A stretch of DNA of 64,000 bases from Cytobacillus oceanisediminis (GCF_003182355.1 NZ_QGTW01000006.1:124001-188000); one strand, 5' to 3'. Positions 18,219 through 28,047 are shown, counted from the stretch's first letter. Made by a program: numbers and translations. Notes: generated from the letters alone by a model not told the origin.

Positions 18219-19397
18219 CTAAACCAATGCTTTCTGTAATTTAAATTCTTCTTTTATTTGCTTTAATAGTTCTTTATTTGTTAAGACCTCATAGCCGGTA
18301 AGCGCCATTGCTTTGGCTCCGAGGATCATAGCTTCTCTTCCCTGGTCGCTCATTGCCGCCTCGCGGAATTCATGTGTGTGGCATGCATAAGCCTCATTAC
18401 AGATTTTAATATATGGATGAATGGAAGGGGCTGACTGGCTTACATTTCCCATATCAAGGGAACCCGATCCGTCTTTTTGGTCCAAGATTTCACCCGCATT
18501 CACTCCTAAGGAAACCAATTCTTTATTAAAAGCTTCCGACAAAGGATTATTGGTGATCATATTGTCATATGAAAGTTCATAGAATGACCATTTCATTGTC
18601 GCCCCAGTCTGCAATGCGGCACCTTCTGCGCATTTTTTAATCTTTTCTACGAGCTCATTTACATATTCCCGTTTTGCTGCACGGACGTAAAACTGAGCAA
18701 CAGCGTAATCGGGAACGACATTTGCTGCTTTTCCGCCCTCTGTAATGATTCCATGGATTCTGGCATCCTGTGTGATATGCTGCCGCATAGCATTAATGCT
18801 GTTAAAGGTTTGGAGAACAGCATCCAATGCATTAATACCCAAATGCGGATTTGCAGCTGCATGTGCGGATTTTCCAAAAAACTCAAACTGGATCGCATCC
18901 ATCGCCAGTGATGTTCCGCTCTTCACATAATTGTCCAACGGGTGTACCATTATGGCAGCATCAAGTGAATCGAATATACCCGCTTCTGCCATTGTCACTT
19001 TGCCGCCCTTTGTTTCCTCAGCCGGTGTGCCAAATACTATCACTTTCCCGCCAGTTTCGTTGATCACTTTACTTAGACCAATGCCTGCAGCAATTCCCAT
19101 TGTTCCAATCAAATTATGGCCGCATGCATGTCCAACTTCTGGCAATGCATCATATTCAGACATATATCCAACAACAGGACCTTCCTTCCCGCTGTCAAAA
19201 GTGGCTGTAAATGCAGTTGGCAAACCGCATGTCCCCACTTCCACAGAAAATGCATGCTTCTCCAGCTCTTCAGCCAACACTTTGCATGCCTTGAACTCTT
19301 CATGTCCAAGCTCAGGGTTTTCACCAATATATTTGCTAATGTTATAAAAATCAGCTTGTAAACTGTCAATTTGATCGATAATCAGCTTTTTCCCCAT
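18219..19397 (-). CDS. M20-family metallo-amidohydrolase (AbgB-like)
   Basis: The protein has about 392 residues. The M20 metal site is visible: EYDALPEVGHACGHN (near 90-105), GTPAEETKGGK (catalytic Glu pair), MVHP and the C-terminal EAYACHTHEF. A dimerisation insert starts at FEFFGKSAHAAANPHLG. The family hydrolyses N-acyl amino acids or aminobenzoyl-glutamate-like amides; the substrate is open. ATG 19397 with GGAGTG upstream is preferred over the start at 19412. Confidence 0.87.
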   Translation of the reverse strand: MGKKLIIDQIDSLQADFYNISKYIGENPELGHEEFKACKVLAEELEKHAFSVEVGTCGLPTAFTATFDSGKEGPVVGYMSEYDALPEVGHACGHNLIGTMGIAAGIGLSKVINETGGKVIVFGTPAEETKGGKVTMAEAGIFDSLDAAIMVHPLDNYVKSGTSLAMDAIQFEFFGKSAHAAANPHLGINALDAVLQTFNSINAMRQHITQDARIHGIITEGGKAANVVPDYAVAQFYVRAAKREYVNELVEKIKKCAEGAALQTGATMKWSFYELSYDNMITNNPLSEAFNKELVSLGVNAGEILDQKDGSGSLDMGNVSQSAPSIHPYIKICNEAYACHTHEFREAAMSDQGREAMILGAKAMALTGYEVLTNKELLKQIKEEFKLQKALV

Positions 19398-19768
19398 TAA
19401 GATGCACTCCATTCTATTAAGCTTTAGGATTATTCATTATTACTTATAATAATACAACATTCCTGTTTTTTCACTACTTTTCATTTAGGCTCTGCTAAAG
19501 CTTATTGTTGTTTTTAGCACCCTATTGATTGGAAAGGGAGTGTCTGCAGCGGAGATCAGGCGCCTTAATTTAAAGAAGTTTTGGCCATACCCTATTTCCT
19601 TTTTGAAATAAAGAAAATACCTAACACGGAAAAAATCCACTTTGGTCGCTAGGAACCTTTATAGAGACAAAGGTAAACTCCTTTTTCGTATAAACCTGTC
19701 CAGATCAGACATATTAGTTAAGGAATTACTATGTATTAAAAAGCATCAATAAATTGAGGTGTCTATAC
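19398..19768. other. intergenic region with half copy of a dispersed repeat
   Basis: No gene. 19488-19565 is one end of the GGCTCTGTTAAA repeat family (separate entry). The rest should hold the divergent promoters of the M20 hydrolase and the alpha/beta hydrolase. Confidence 0.45.
19488..19565 (-). repeat. half copy of GGCTCTGTTAAA dispersed repeat
   Basis: GGCTCTGCTAAAGCTTATTG followed by TTGTTTTTAGCACCCTATTG matches the inverted right end of the copy at 49240-49479. The match fades after about 80 bp, so only one terminus remains. Confidence 0.7.
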
Positions 19769-20533
19769 ATGCCAATACTGAATTTGGACGGGGCCAGTCT
19801 GCACTATACTGTAAAAGGAAGCGGTACACCCATTGTTTTTATTCACCCTCCTGTATTAACTTCCATCAATTTCAAGTACCAATTAGAAGAACTTTCGCGA
19901 AATTTTCAGGTTATTACTTTTGATATTCGCGGACATGGGAGAAGCCCCTACTCCCCTGAACCTGTAACCTATCCACTTATTGTTAAAGATATCATTCGCC
20001 TTTTGGACCATCTAAATATTAACAAAGCATTTCTCTGCGGATATTCTACAGGCGGTTCTATTGTTTTGGAATTCATGCTATCGTTTACTGAAAGAGCTCT
20101 AGGGGGAATCGCGATTGGGGCAATGGCAGATGTAAATGACGATTACCTGAGGAAGAAGATTTCTTTGGGGATCAGGCTTTCAAGCAAGGGCGCTATAAGC
20201 TTCCTAGCGTGGTCCATCTCTTGGAATAATTCAAATAATATTAAGCTGTTTAAACAAATGTTTTCAGAAGCAAGAAAAGGCGATTACCGTAATATCGAGC
20301 AATATTATCGTTATAGCTTAAAATACAATTGCGTAAACCAGCTTGCTGAAATCCATCTGCCAATTTTATTGGTATACGGTAAAAAGGATAAGCCTTTTTA
20401 TTCATATGCAGAGCAACTACATGAAAAATTACCTAACAATCAATTGCATTTTATTGAAAAAGTTGACCACCGTATCCCGACTAAATCCGCAAAACAGCTG
20501 AATAACCTTATTCGTCAATTTGTAAATAACTAA
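19769..20533 (+). CDS. alpha/beta hydrolase
   Basis: The protein has 254 residues with the classic fold: oxyanion segment IVFIHPP, FDIRGHGRS, nucleophile elbow CGYSTGGS (Ser near 95), acid in VYGKKDKPF and catalytic His in EKVDHRIPTK. Substrate unknown. ATG 19769 has GAGGTG 7 nt upstream, which rules out the TTG at 19754. It is monocistronic and ends at a strong shared terminator. Confidence 0.87.
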   Translation: MPILNLDGASLHYTVKGSGTPIVFIHPPVLTSINFKYQLEELSRNFQVITFDIRGHGRSPYSPEPVTYPLIVKDIIRLLDHLNINKAFLCGYSTGGSIVLEFMLSFTERALGGIAIGAMADVNDDYLRKKISLGIRLSSKGAISFLAWSISWNNSNNIKLFKQMFSEARKGDYRNIEQYYRYSLKYNCVNQLAEIHLPILLVYGKKDKPFYSYAEQLHEKLPNNQLHFIEKVDHRIPTKSAKQLNNLIRQFVNN

Positions 20534-20542
20534 TGCAAATTA

Positions 20543-20600
20543 AAAGGTGCCAGGTACCTGTACCAATTCTGTCAACTGGTATAGGTACCTGGCACCCTTT
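20543..20600. terminator. bidirectional terminator between convergent genes
   Basis: AAAGGTGCCAGGTACCT pairs with AGGTACCTGGCACCCTTT over about 17 bp, with ACCA/TGGT extending the stem. It separates the alpha/beta hydrolase and YbaK-family genes. Similar GGTGCCAGG palindromes are frequent in Bacillaceae intergenic DNA. Confidence 0.9.
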
Positions 20601-20605
20601 ATTTT

Positions 20606-21121
20606 TTATTTCGTCATTTTCTCAGGAGCCCGCTCAATAATGACTTCATCTTTCCAGTCCTTGCAGACATCCACCCAGCCTTTTGCATCTGAGTATTCCT
20701 CAATTTCATAAGGTGTAAGTTCGATTGCCGAGTTGCTGCTTCCGCAAGCAGGAAATAGTGTCTCGAACCTTTTCATGGATTCATCCAGGTAAACATCCAG
20801 GTCGTTAGCCAATCCGAATGGGCATACCCCGCCTACTGCATGGCCAGTTTGTTCGAGCACGTCTTCCGCAGAAAGCATACGCGCCTTAAAGCCGAATGTA
20901 CTCCGGAATTTCTTATTATCTATTTTGGCATCGCCTGCTGCAACCACAAGGATGGCATGATCCTCGTCCCCTCTGAAGGAGAGAGTCTTGGCAATTTGTG
21001 CCGGCATGACACCGATTGTCTCAGCAGCCTGGTCTACGGTTGCACTTAAAGAATCAAACTCCATCACATCTTTTTCCCGGTCCCATTTTTTAAAATGGGC
21101 CTTTACACTTTCAATTGACAT
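20606..21121 (-). CDS. ywhH: YbaK/EbsC-family aminoacyl-tRNA deacylase
   Basis: The 171-residue protein has the YbaK/ProX editing fold: AAETIGVMPAQIAKTLSF, a central ILVVAAGDAKIDNKKF block and the active-site loop HAVGGVCPFGL. Members hydrolyse mischarged tRNA such as Cys- or Ala-tRNA(Pro). The B. subtilis relative is YwhH. ATG is preceded by AAGGGTGAG. Monocistronic. Confidence 0.87.
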   Translation of the reverse strand: MSIESVKAHFKKWDREKDVMEFDSLSATVDQAAETIGVMPAQIAKTLSFRGDEDHAILVVAAGDAKIDNKKFRSTFGFKARMLSAEDVLEQTGHAVGGVCPFGLANDLDVYLDESMKRFETLFPACGSSNSAIELTPYEIEEYSDAKGWVDVCKDWKDEVIIERAPEKMTK

Positions 21122-21316
21122 TCAAACTCACCCTTCCCCTATGTAACATGGTTCTTTGTATAAATTAGCTGGATTTTTATTCTGTATAGTTGTTTATTTT
21201 AACATACTATCCTTGCCTGTCACGGAAGATACCCCTTTTTATCAGAAAATTTACATTTGCTCTGGATACGCCATTACACTACTATAGACATATACTGCTT
21301 TAAAGAAGGACTGCTT

Positions 21317-22438
21317 ATGAAATTACTTATTCATTACAAGTTTATTGGCGGAAGAATTGCCAAAACAGGGCTTGCTGTATTTATCACGGCCTTTATCTGC
21401 CATATGCTCGATTGGCCGGCCATGTTCGCGGTCATTACAGCGATCGTAACCATTGAACCAACCGTCGCAGATTCAATCCGAAAAGCTTATGTCCGGTTTC
21501 CTGCGGCAGCCATTGGGGCTGGATTTGCTGTCCTTTTTACTTTCTTATTCGGTGACAGCCCATACAGCTATGCCTCTGTATCCCTGGCTACGATTATCGC
21601 TTGCCATAAATTGAAGCTCCATGATGGAATGCTGGTTGCCACATTAACGGGGGTAGCCATGATTTCTACAGTCCAAGACCATTACTTGGCTTCTTTTTTC
21701 ATCCGGTTGGGGACAACCACTACCGGCATTGTGGTGTCAACTGCTGTCAACTTTTTTGTCATGCCGCCGAATTACTCTAAATCGATTATGAGCAGCATTC
21801 ATTCCTTATATAGGAGATCTGGCGATATTTTACATAAACGAGGCTTGGAAATTTTTCATCTTGAGGTTTACGATAAAAATCTCCGTACAGAATTTCAAAG
21901 GCTTATAAAGGATATTGAAAAAACGGAGACATTATGCAATTATCAAAAAGCTGAATATAAATATCATCGCTTCAGCCGAGACGATATGCGTGACTTTCAT
22001 TATGAATATAAAAAACTCACCATTTTAAGGCAAATTATCTATCACGTTGGCAACTTAATTTTTTTGCCTCCTAGCCAAATCGAGCTTGAAAAAAATAAGC
22101 AAAAATTCGCCATTTCAGTTTTGGATGATCTGAAGGACAGCTTGTACGATCCGGGCTTTCTAATAACGGAAAGCCATCATCAAAAAATCAGCGAAGTCAC
22201 ACAATGGTTTATCAAACAAAAACAGCAGAATCCAGCGGGCGGCTTAAAGCCGCGCACGCACCATCATGTCCAGCCCGAAACAGCGATTTTGTATGAGATT
22301 CTATCTGTCCACGATTTGATCGAGGAACTAAATCATATACAAACGCTAGAAATTAAGCATCGCAGGCTGTTAAAAAGCCGTCCCATGAAAGATTCCTATA
22401 AAGGCAAGGCGGCAGAGGAACAGGAAATGGAGAAATGA
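21317..22438 (+). CDS. aromatic acid exporter family membrane protein (YqjA-like, FUSC-type)
   Basis: The protein has 373 residues. The first 160 contain about four to five membrane helices with the family pattern GRIAKTGLAVFITAFICHML, AVITAIVTIEPTVADSIRKA and RLGTTTTGIVVSTAVNFFV, followed by a long helical cytoplasmic domain. Family members (ArAE_1/DUF939) are predicted to export aromatic acids. The ATG at 21317 has GAAGGA 8 nt upstream; the frame open from 21257 lacks such a site. Single gene. Confidence 0.85.
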   Translation: MKLLIHYKFIGGRIAKTGLAVFITAFICHMLDWPAMFAVITAIVTIEPTVADSIRKAYVRFPAAAIGAGFAVLFTFLFGDSPYSYASVSLATIIACHKLKLHDGMLVATLTGVAMISTVQDHYLASFFIRLGTTTTGIVVSTAVNFFVMPPNYSKSIMSSIHSLYRRSGDILHKRGLEIFHLEVYDKNLRTEFQRLIKDIEKTETLCNYQKAEYKYHRFSRDDMRDFHYEYKKLTILRQIIYHVGNLIFLPPSQIELEKNKQKFAISVLDDLKDSLYDPGFLITESHHQKISEVTQWFIKQKQQNPAGGLKPRTHHHVQPETAILYEILSVHDLIEELNHIQTLEIKHRRLLKSRPMKDSYKGKAAEEQEMEK

Positions 22439-22773
22439 AGAAGCAAATCAGAAGCAACCTTGCTTTTTCTAATCCTTAATTTTAAAGCTCAATTTCATTT
22501 TTCATTAGAAAACACAAATGGCCAAACCGCTGTCATGGAGTGAGCTTTCTTTATTGGAGGATGAAATTATCCAGACATAGGTAAGCTGTAAAAAGGAGAC
22601 TTATAAGAATCTGTCCTACACATATATATAAGTCTTGAAGAAAAGAGGATTTTATATATCCACCTTCAGGTACTGGAAGATAAGAAGAAACAGGAAGAGA
22701 CTATTAAAAGGGCAAAGGATATAACAAAATATAAAGACCGTGGATTATTTATCCGCGGTCTTATCTCTTTAAA
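22439..22773. other. intergenic region with possible coding remnant and terminator
   Basis: No intact gene. On the plus strand about 22602-22796 stays open without a start codon and reads SVLHIYISLEEKRILYIHLQ and then VLEDKKKQEETIKRAKDIT; the charged helical character suggests a decayed gene end, though chance cannot be excluded. Confidence 0.3.
22733..22763 (-). terminator. terminator of SDR gene
   Basis: AAGACCGCGGAT pairs with ATCCACGGTCTT on the minus strand, followed by TATATTTTG. Confidence 0.75.
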
Positions 22774-23865
22774 CTATAAAGGAACCTTCGCCTGATCGGT
22801 TAAAAACACTTCTATAATCGTTTTTAACATTTCTCTATCCATTTCCAGCATTGGGATCCCGGCCGCTGTGAGCATTTTTTCTGTATGCTCTGTCGGAAAA
22901 TCAATCGTCCGCTGAAAATAGCTATTAAAAATTCTCATTGAATCATGAAAAGCTTTTTCTTCATTTGTCATCTCCTCGTTTGAAGAGAGTGAATGCATTT
23001 CCAATTCCGGAAAGTCAAGAACCTCTTTTACAATCGACAAAATCTCTGACTGCAAGGGCGGGCTGGGGTTTGTAATGTTAAAAATGTCACCATTCTCGCT
23101 ATGGAACAAGGCTGCATCCAGCGCATTAATAACATAATCGACTGGCACAAAATTCTGGGCAACATCCGGATCTAAAAATATTCTGCAGTTTTGATTATCC
23201 TTTTTCCGATCCACTCGCTTTTTTAAAATCTTAATACCTTTTAAAAATCCATACAGGCCGAAATTAGTGTCGGCCTCTCCTGTCTTTGAATCGCCGATAA
23301 TAATGGCTGGGCGGAGGATCACCACTTCCAGTTTTTTTCTGTATCCATAAACCAAATGCTCAGCCTCGCATTTAGAAGCTTCATACGGATTTACAAAACT
23401 TCTGTCTGAAGAATAAAGTGTTTCTGACCCTGCACTCTCTTCCCCAACCGTATAGGCAGTGCTAATATACAATACTTTTGGACTTCCAACCTTTAGAGCA
23501 AAATTCAGGACGTTTTCCGTACCGTCAACATTCACCATATAGGTCTTATCCCGATCATTTTCATCAAAAGATAACAGCGCAGCACTATGATAGATCGCAT
23601 CGATTTTTCCTGTTAATGATTTTAAAAGCTGGGCGTTTAAACCGAGGTTCTCCCTTGTCACATCTCCTTCTACAATATGGATCTGCCGGGAGTATCCCTT
23701 CCCTTCTTTATACATAAAAGAATCCAATCGGGTTCTTTTCCTGACTAATAAATACAGTTCATGCCCCTGCTCTAAAAGCTTAAGGGAAAGTTTTTTTCCT
23801 AAAAATCCGTTTGCTCCTGTAATAAATATTTTCAAAGAGTATTCGCAACCTTTCCTTTCAATCAT
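22774..23865 (-). CDS. extended SDR / thioester-reductase-like NAD(P)-dependent protein
   Basis: The 363-residue protein has an N-terminal Rossmann motif IFITGANGFLGKKLSL, the SDR catalytic YEASK (NPYEASKCEAEH), a DAIYHSAALLSF segment and RPAIIIGDSKTG. The arrangement resembles the male-sterility/fatty acyl-CoA reductase and thioester-reductase branch. Substrate unknown. Two starts are possible: ATG 23865 with poor SD, or TTG 23835 with AAGGAAAGG about 13 nt upstream. Monocistronic. Confidence 0.82.
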   Translation of the reverse strand: MIERKGCEYSLKIFITGANGFLGKKLSLKLLEQGHELYLLVRKRTRLDSFMYKEGKGYSRQIHIVEGDVTRENLGLNAQLLKSLTGKIDAIYHSAALLSFDENDRDKTYMVNVDGTENVLNFALKVGSPKVLYISTAYTVGEESAGSETLYSSDRSFVNPYEASKCEAEHLVYGYRKKLEVVILRPAIIIGDSKTGEADTNFGLYGFLKGIKILKKRVDRKKDNQNCRIFLDPDVAQNFVPVDYVINALDAALFHSENGDIFNITNPSPPLQSEILSIVKEVLDFPELEMHSLSSNEEMTNEEKAFHDSMRIFNSYFQRTIDFPTEHTEKMLTAAGIPMLEMDREMLKTIIEVFLTDQAKVPL

Positions 23866-24049
23866 CTATTTAAAAACTTTAGCGGGAAATACGACTAAAA
23901 GCAATGGAAATACCTTTCACTACCCATTAGGCAGCAGTCTGGAAACATTTATTCTGCTTTTACCGCATACCGATCTATCAATAAATCACTTAATTAATCT
24001 GACTTTTGTGATATTATCAGTTTAATATGTTCAGTAAAGGGGTTTTGAT

Positions 24050-26107
24050 ATGAACTCTTACAGCGATTCTTTTAACGGTGTATTCCCTTCCGTATGCTCA
24101 CTGGATTGTCCAGACCAGTGCGGGCTTCTTGTTCATAAAAAAGACGGAAAAATCGTGAAAATTGAAGGTGACCCCAGTCACCCGGTTACAAAAGGCAATA
24201 TCTGCAATAAGGTACGAAACATGCCTGCACGGTTATATGATGAAAAACGTCTGCAATATCCTTTAAAGCGGATTGGCGCAAAGGGGGAAGGCCGCTTTAA
24301 GCGAATCAGCTGGAAGGAAGCCATTGACAGTATTACTTCCCGGTGGAAAGATCTGATTAAAGAAGAGGGACCGGAAAGTATCCTGCCATATAGCTTCTAT
24401 GGCAATATGGGAAGGCTTAATGCGGAAGGAATGGACCGCCGTTTCTTTCACAAACTAGGTGCTTCGTGTTTGGATAGGACGATTTGCCAATCTGCCGGGA
24501 CTGTCGGATACAGCTATACTATGGGCGGAAGCTTTGGCATTGATCCCGAAGACACCATTCATTCCAAGCTTATTATTTTCTGGGGCATCAATGCGGTTAG
24601 CACCAACATGCATCAGGTCGTACTTGCACAAAAAGCAAGAAAAAGTGGTGCAAAAATCGTTGTTATTGATGTACATAAAAACCAGACCGGTAAAATGGCA
24701 GATTGGTTTATTCCGATTACACCTGGTACAGATACGGCTCTTGCACTTGGGATCATGCATATTTTGTTTTCGGAAAACATGGTGGATGAACACTTTTTAG
24801 AGAAGTACACAGTTGGCCATGAAGATCTTCGTGAGCATGTCGTCCCATATGATCCGGTAACCGTCTCGGGTATTACCGGAGTGCCTGTTGAGGATATTTA
24901 TACACTTGCTCGCATGTATGGAAAGACGTCCCCTTCTTTTATCCGGATCGGAAACGGCCTGCAGCACCATGATAATGGCGGAATGTGCATCCGCACTATT
25001 TCCTGCCTCCCTGCTCTGACTGGCCAGTGGGTCGTTCAAGGCGGGGGTGCCATTAAAGGGAATTCAGGTTACCTGGCTCTTAATACAACAGAGTTACAGC
25101 GCCCTGACCTCCTGGAAAATAAGAATACACGAACCATTAATATGAATCAGATTGGCCATGCCCTTCTTGAACTGGAAATGCCCATCAAGTCCATGTTTGT
25201 ATACGGCACCAACCCGGCAGTTGTAGCGCCTGAGGGCAATAAGGTACGAAAAGGGCTTCAGCGGGAAGATTTGTTTCTCGTTGTCCATGATTTATTTTTA
25301 ACCGAAACCGCTAAATATGCTGATATTGTTTTGCCAGCTGCCTCTTCCTATGAAAATACAGATCTTTATTCATCCTATTGGCACCATTACATGCAAATCC
25401 AGCAGCCAGTTATGGAAGCTTATGGGGAGTCCAAATCGAATGTGGAGGTATTTCGCCTGCTTGCAGAAAGAATGGGCTTTGATGAACCAGCTTTTCAGGA
25501 AACAGAAGCTGAAATGATAGAGAAAGCACTTGATTTCCCTAACAATCCCAATATTAAAGAAATCAGCTATCATTCTCTTGTAAAAAATCAATATATCAAA
25601 GCCAACGTGAAGCCGATCTTCCCGGGCAAACTGCCGACACCAAGCGGAAAAATAGAATTATATTCTCAGAAAATGAAGGATGCGGGCTACCCTCCTCTAC
25701 CAACCTATATCCCTTTGGAGGATGAAGCCGGCTTTCCTTTCCTGCTAGTACCGGCACCGAACCATAATTTCTTAAACTCTACTTTTTCCAATAATGAAAG
25801 GCACGTAAAGCTTGAAAAAGAGCCGCGCCTGCATATAAATAAGAAAGATGCTGATGCAGCAGGAATCATTGATGGAGAAATGGTACACGTTTGGAATGAG
25901 CGTGGAGAATGTGAACTTAAAGCGGCTGTTGGCGAACTCGTCCTCCCTGGCGTCGCTGTTACACAAGGCTTATGGGCAGATGCTCCTGGCACCAGCCAGC
26001 TTGTCAACTCCCTGACACCCGATCGGCTATCGGATATGGGCGGGGGAGCGGTGTTTTTCTCCGGGAGAGTTAACATAGAAAAGAGCAAATCGTATAGCAA
26101 AATATAA
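24050..26107 (+). CDS. molybdopterin oxidoreductase, formate-dehydrogenase/DMSO-reductase superfamily (YoaE-like)
   Basis: The 685-residue protein starts with a [4Fe-4S] motif CSLDCPDQCG with a further Cys in KGNICNK, then bis-MGD binding segments (SFYGNMGRLNAEGMDRRF, FWGINAVSTNMHQ, VYGTNPAVVAP) and a C-terminal molydopterin dinucleotide-binding domain (LVPAPNHNFLNSTF). It resembles B. subtilis YoaE. No partner subunit or signal peptide is seen, so it is probably a cytoplasmic oxidoreductase of unknown substrate. It would need molybdate, which modAB at 54.8 kb imports. ATG follows AAAGGGG. Confidence 0.9.
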   Translation: MNSYSDSFNGVFPSVCSLDCPDQCGLLVHKKDGKIVKIEGDPSHPVTKGNICNKVRNMPARLYDEKRLQYPLKRIGAKGEGRFKRISWKEAIDSITSRWKDLIKEEGPESILPYSFYGNMGRLNAEGMDRRFFHKLGASCLDRTICQSAGTVGYSYTMGGSFGIDPEDTIHSKLIIFWGINAVSTNMHQVVLAQKARKSGAKIVVIDVHKNQTGKMADWFIPITPGTDTALALGIMHILFSENMVDEHFLEKYTVGHEDLREHVVPYDPVTVSGITGVPVEDIYTLARMYGKTSPSFIRIGNGLQHHDNGGMCIRTISCLPALTGQWVVQGGGAIKGNSGYLALNTTELQRPDLLENKNTRTINMNQIGHALLELEMPIKSMFVYGTNPAVVAPEGNKVRKGLQREDLFLVVHDLFLTETAKYADIVLPAASSYENTDLYSSYWHHYMQIQQPVMEAYGESKSNVEVFRLLAERMGFDEPAFQETEAEMIEKALDFPNNPNIKEISYHSLVKNQYIKANVKPIFPGKLPTPSGKIELYSQKMKDAGYPPLPTYIPLEDEAGFPFLLVPAPNHNFLNSTFSNNERHVKLEKEPRLHINKKDADAAGIIDGEMVHVWNERGECELKAAVGELVLPGVAVTQGLWADAPGTSQLVNSLTPDRLSDMGGGAVFFSGRVNIEKSKSYSKI

Positions 26108-26124
26108 GAAGAGAAATTCATAAA

Positions 26125-26155
26125 CCCCTGCAGATTAAATGCAGGGGCTTTTTTC
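26125..26155 (+). terminator. intrinsic terminator
   Basis: CCCCTGCA pairs with TGCAGGGG and is followed by CTTTTTT. Confidence 0.92.
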
Positions 26156-26253
26156 TTTATTCTTTACAATACTATGAATTTTCCAAACTAATGTTTATGA
26201 AAAAGACAGATGGGAATGGTTAGTATGTAAATCTATTATTTTGGAGGTTGAAT

Positions 26254-27030
26254 ATGTATATCCACAAAAAAGAGCTATTGTTTCCCGTTAATGTGAAAGA
26301 ACCCAATCCTGCCTATGCTGCTGCAGTACTTGAGCAATTTGGAGGAGCTAATGGAGAATTAAAGGCTTGCCTGCAATATTTTGCACAGAGCTTTAGTACT
26401 CCAGATCCTGCCATTCGTGATCTTTTAATGGATATCTCTACAGAGGAAATTTCTCATCTTGAGATGGTTGGTGCATGTATTACACAGCTTATGGGCGGCC
26501 CGGATAAAGAACAGATGATGAATGAACTGGGAAGTGACGAACGCAAAATGGCAGGAGAAGGAAATCTGCTGTCTGACGCAAAAGGCTATGTTAATAGTAT
26601 GATACATCAAAATTCAACAGTACAAAAAAGCACGATCCTTGACGGCCATGGCCTTGATTTTGTGGATTCATCCGGCACTCCATTTACCGGAAATTTTATT
26701 AATAATGTCGGTGACCTCGTTGCCAACCTTCAATCAGACTTGGCAGCCGAGCTGCGCGCAAAAAAGGTATATGAAGAGCTGTATCGCCACGTAGCAGACC
26801 CTGGTGCAAGAGAAATGTTCCAATTCCTGATCGATCGGGAAGCAGCTCACGCAACCCTTTTCGAAGAAGCAATCGAGCGTGCAAAAGGAATGGAAAATAA
26901 AAAAGCTGAACACACTGGAAACCATGTGAATTTTTATCCGAACCTCTCCTCCGGCGGACAAGCTATGACTGAATTTAAGTTTGCCAAGAACTCTGAAGTT
27001 TTTGAAGGCCCCATTTCCAGCAATAAATAA
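26254..27030 (+). CDS. manganese catalase (YdbD-like)
   Basis: The 258-residue protein shows the di-Mn ferritin-like carboxylate pattern: GELKACLQYFAQSF (Glu ligand), STEEISHLEMVG (E-x2-H), then DLAAELRAKKVYEELY and DREAAHATLFEEA (E/H ligands of the second half). Members disproportionate H2O2 to water and oxygen. Slightly shorter than typical Mn catalases (about 270-300) and longer than CotJC. ATG 26254 follows GGAGG with 7 nt spacing. Single gene with a strong terminator. Confidence 0.9.
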   Translation: MYIHKKELLFPVNVKEPNPAYAAAVLEQFGGANGELKACLQYFAQSFSTPDPAIRDLLMDISTEEISHLEMVGACITQLMGGPDKEQMMNELGSDERKMAGEGNLLSDAKGYVNSMIHQNSTVQKSTILDGHGLDFVDSSGTPFTGNFINNVGDLVANLQSDLAAELRAKKVYEELYRHVADPGAREMFQFLIDREAAHATLFEEAIERAKGMENKKAEHTGNHVNFYPNLSSGGQAMTEFKFAKNSEVFEGPISSNK

Positions 27031-27080
27031 ACAGGGAAATGCCCCTCTGAAAAGCTATTCAGAAGGGCATTTCCCTGTTT
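27029..27080. terminator. strong bidirectional terminator
   Basis: AAACAGGGAAATGCCC pairs with GGGCATTTCCCTGTTT; an internal CTGAA/TTCAG extends the stem. It begins at the stop codon of the Mn catalase. Confidence 0.92.
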
Positions 27081-27138
27081 ATCATCCTAATAGCACTTCA
27101 CCTTTAATTTTTCAGCTTTATCACGGGAATCTTTATGT

Positions 27139-27474
27139 CTATGAAACTCCCTTTACAAGTTCCTTCATTGAATTTAATTTGGAAGAAAGCTCAATGAACC
27201 ATTCTTCATCCCCTGTTGAAAGCGCCAAGTCTATTAGGAAATGGATTTGTTCCTTGTTAGCCACTTTAGATTCAGGTAATGGCTTAACCCTCCTGCTTAA
27301 CATTTGAATGGTTTTTCCAATCGTTTCCTGATTGTCACTTGTCACTACGGTTACCTTTACTATCCCTTTCAATATATCCAGTGTTTCAATATAACCTAGA
27401 ATCAATTCACCTTTTTGTGACTTCCCCTTAATCCAATCCCCTACTTTTAATATGGAATTATTATTAGTCAGCAT
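27139..27474 (-). CDS. IDEAL-domain protein
   Basis: The 111-residue protein ends with an IDEAL domain, IHFLIDLALSTGDEEWFIEL near residues 78-97. The first 60 residues form a small beta-rich part (LKVGDWIKGKSQKGELILGY). IDEAL domains are found in Bacillales proteins such as ComK-related adaptors and are thought to mediate protein interaction; the role here is unknown. ATG 27474 has AAGGTG 6 nt upstream, and the GTG at 27483 lies inside that site. Confidence 0.8.
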   Translation of the reverse strand: MLTNNNSILKVGDWIKGKSQKGELILGYIETLDILKGIVKVTVVTSDNQETIGKTIQMLSRRVKPLPESKVANKEQIHFLIDLALSTGDEEWFIELSSKLNSMKELVKGVS

Positions 27475-27633
27475 GCGTTTCACCTTCTTCTAATTATTTT
27501 AGTTTGATTGATTTAAACTGTATTATAAGGCATACCCCAAATTAATTGATTTACACTCGATAGGCTGAACTGTAACTTTTTTAATTACATTTAAATGATA
27601 AAAAACATGCGGTATGGATACCCCATTCCCGCT

Positions 27634-28047
27634 TTATTGTTCCTGATTAATAAGATCGATAACTTCCTTTATGGTGTAGTCCTTTAAATACTTTCCCATA
27701 TGTTCTTCAGCACCTAAGAAAATGGCAAATAGAACTCTTTGCATATTTGCTCCCACAATGCACTGTTCGTTTGATTCAGGACATTTCGGCTGGAGTGTGC
27801 CTTCAGAAGTAATTTTATAAAGATCCCAAAGATTAACTTTTTCTAAATCTAAAGCAAAAATAAATCCGCCGCCATTACCTTCTTTTGACTTGATAAATCC
27901 ATGCTTTTTTAACAAACTTAGCACTTTGCGAATGCGAACGGGGTGAACACCTGCACTCTCGGCTATGGCATCGCTTGTTGACATCCGATCCGGCTGCAGC
28001 GCGAGCAGGGTTAAACTATGAATGGCAAGTGTAAATTCACTGTTCAT
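27634..28047 (-). CDS. Rrf2-family transcriptional regulator
   Basis: The 137-residue protein has the Rrf2 winged helix: FTLAIHSLTLLALQ, STSDAIAESAGVHPVRIRKV (recognition helix), and LKKHGFIKSKEGNGGGFIFA (wing). Two cysteines plus one (KCPESNEQCIVG) sit where cluster- or thiol-sensing Rrf2 proteins carry ligands. The signal and targets are unknown; it may be a redox or thiol sensor like YwnA-type regulators. ATG follows AGGAGG. No adjacent partner gene. Confidence 0.87.
   Translation of the reverse strand: MNSEFTLAIHSLTLLALQPDRMSTSDAIAESAGVHPVRIRKVLSLLKKHGFIKSKEGNGGGFIFALDLEKVNLWDLYKITSEGTLQPKCPESNEQCIVGANMQRVLFAIFLGAEEHMGKYLKDYTIKEVIDLINQEQ

Noticed and set aside
19488..19565. A complete insertion sequence near 19.5 kb
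   Set aside because: Only one terminus of the dispersed repeat is present and there is no transposase frame.
20543..20600. A regulatory RNA
   Set aside because: The long hairpin sits between convergent genes and is most simply a bidirectional terminator.
24455..24793. Minus-strand ORF opposite the molybdopterin oxidoreductase
   Set aside because: Shadow of a conserved coding frame with no translation signals.
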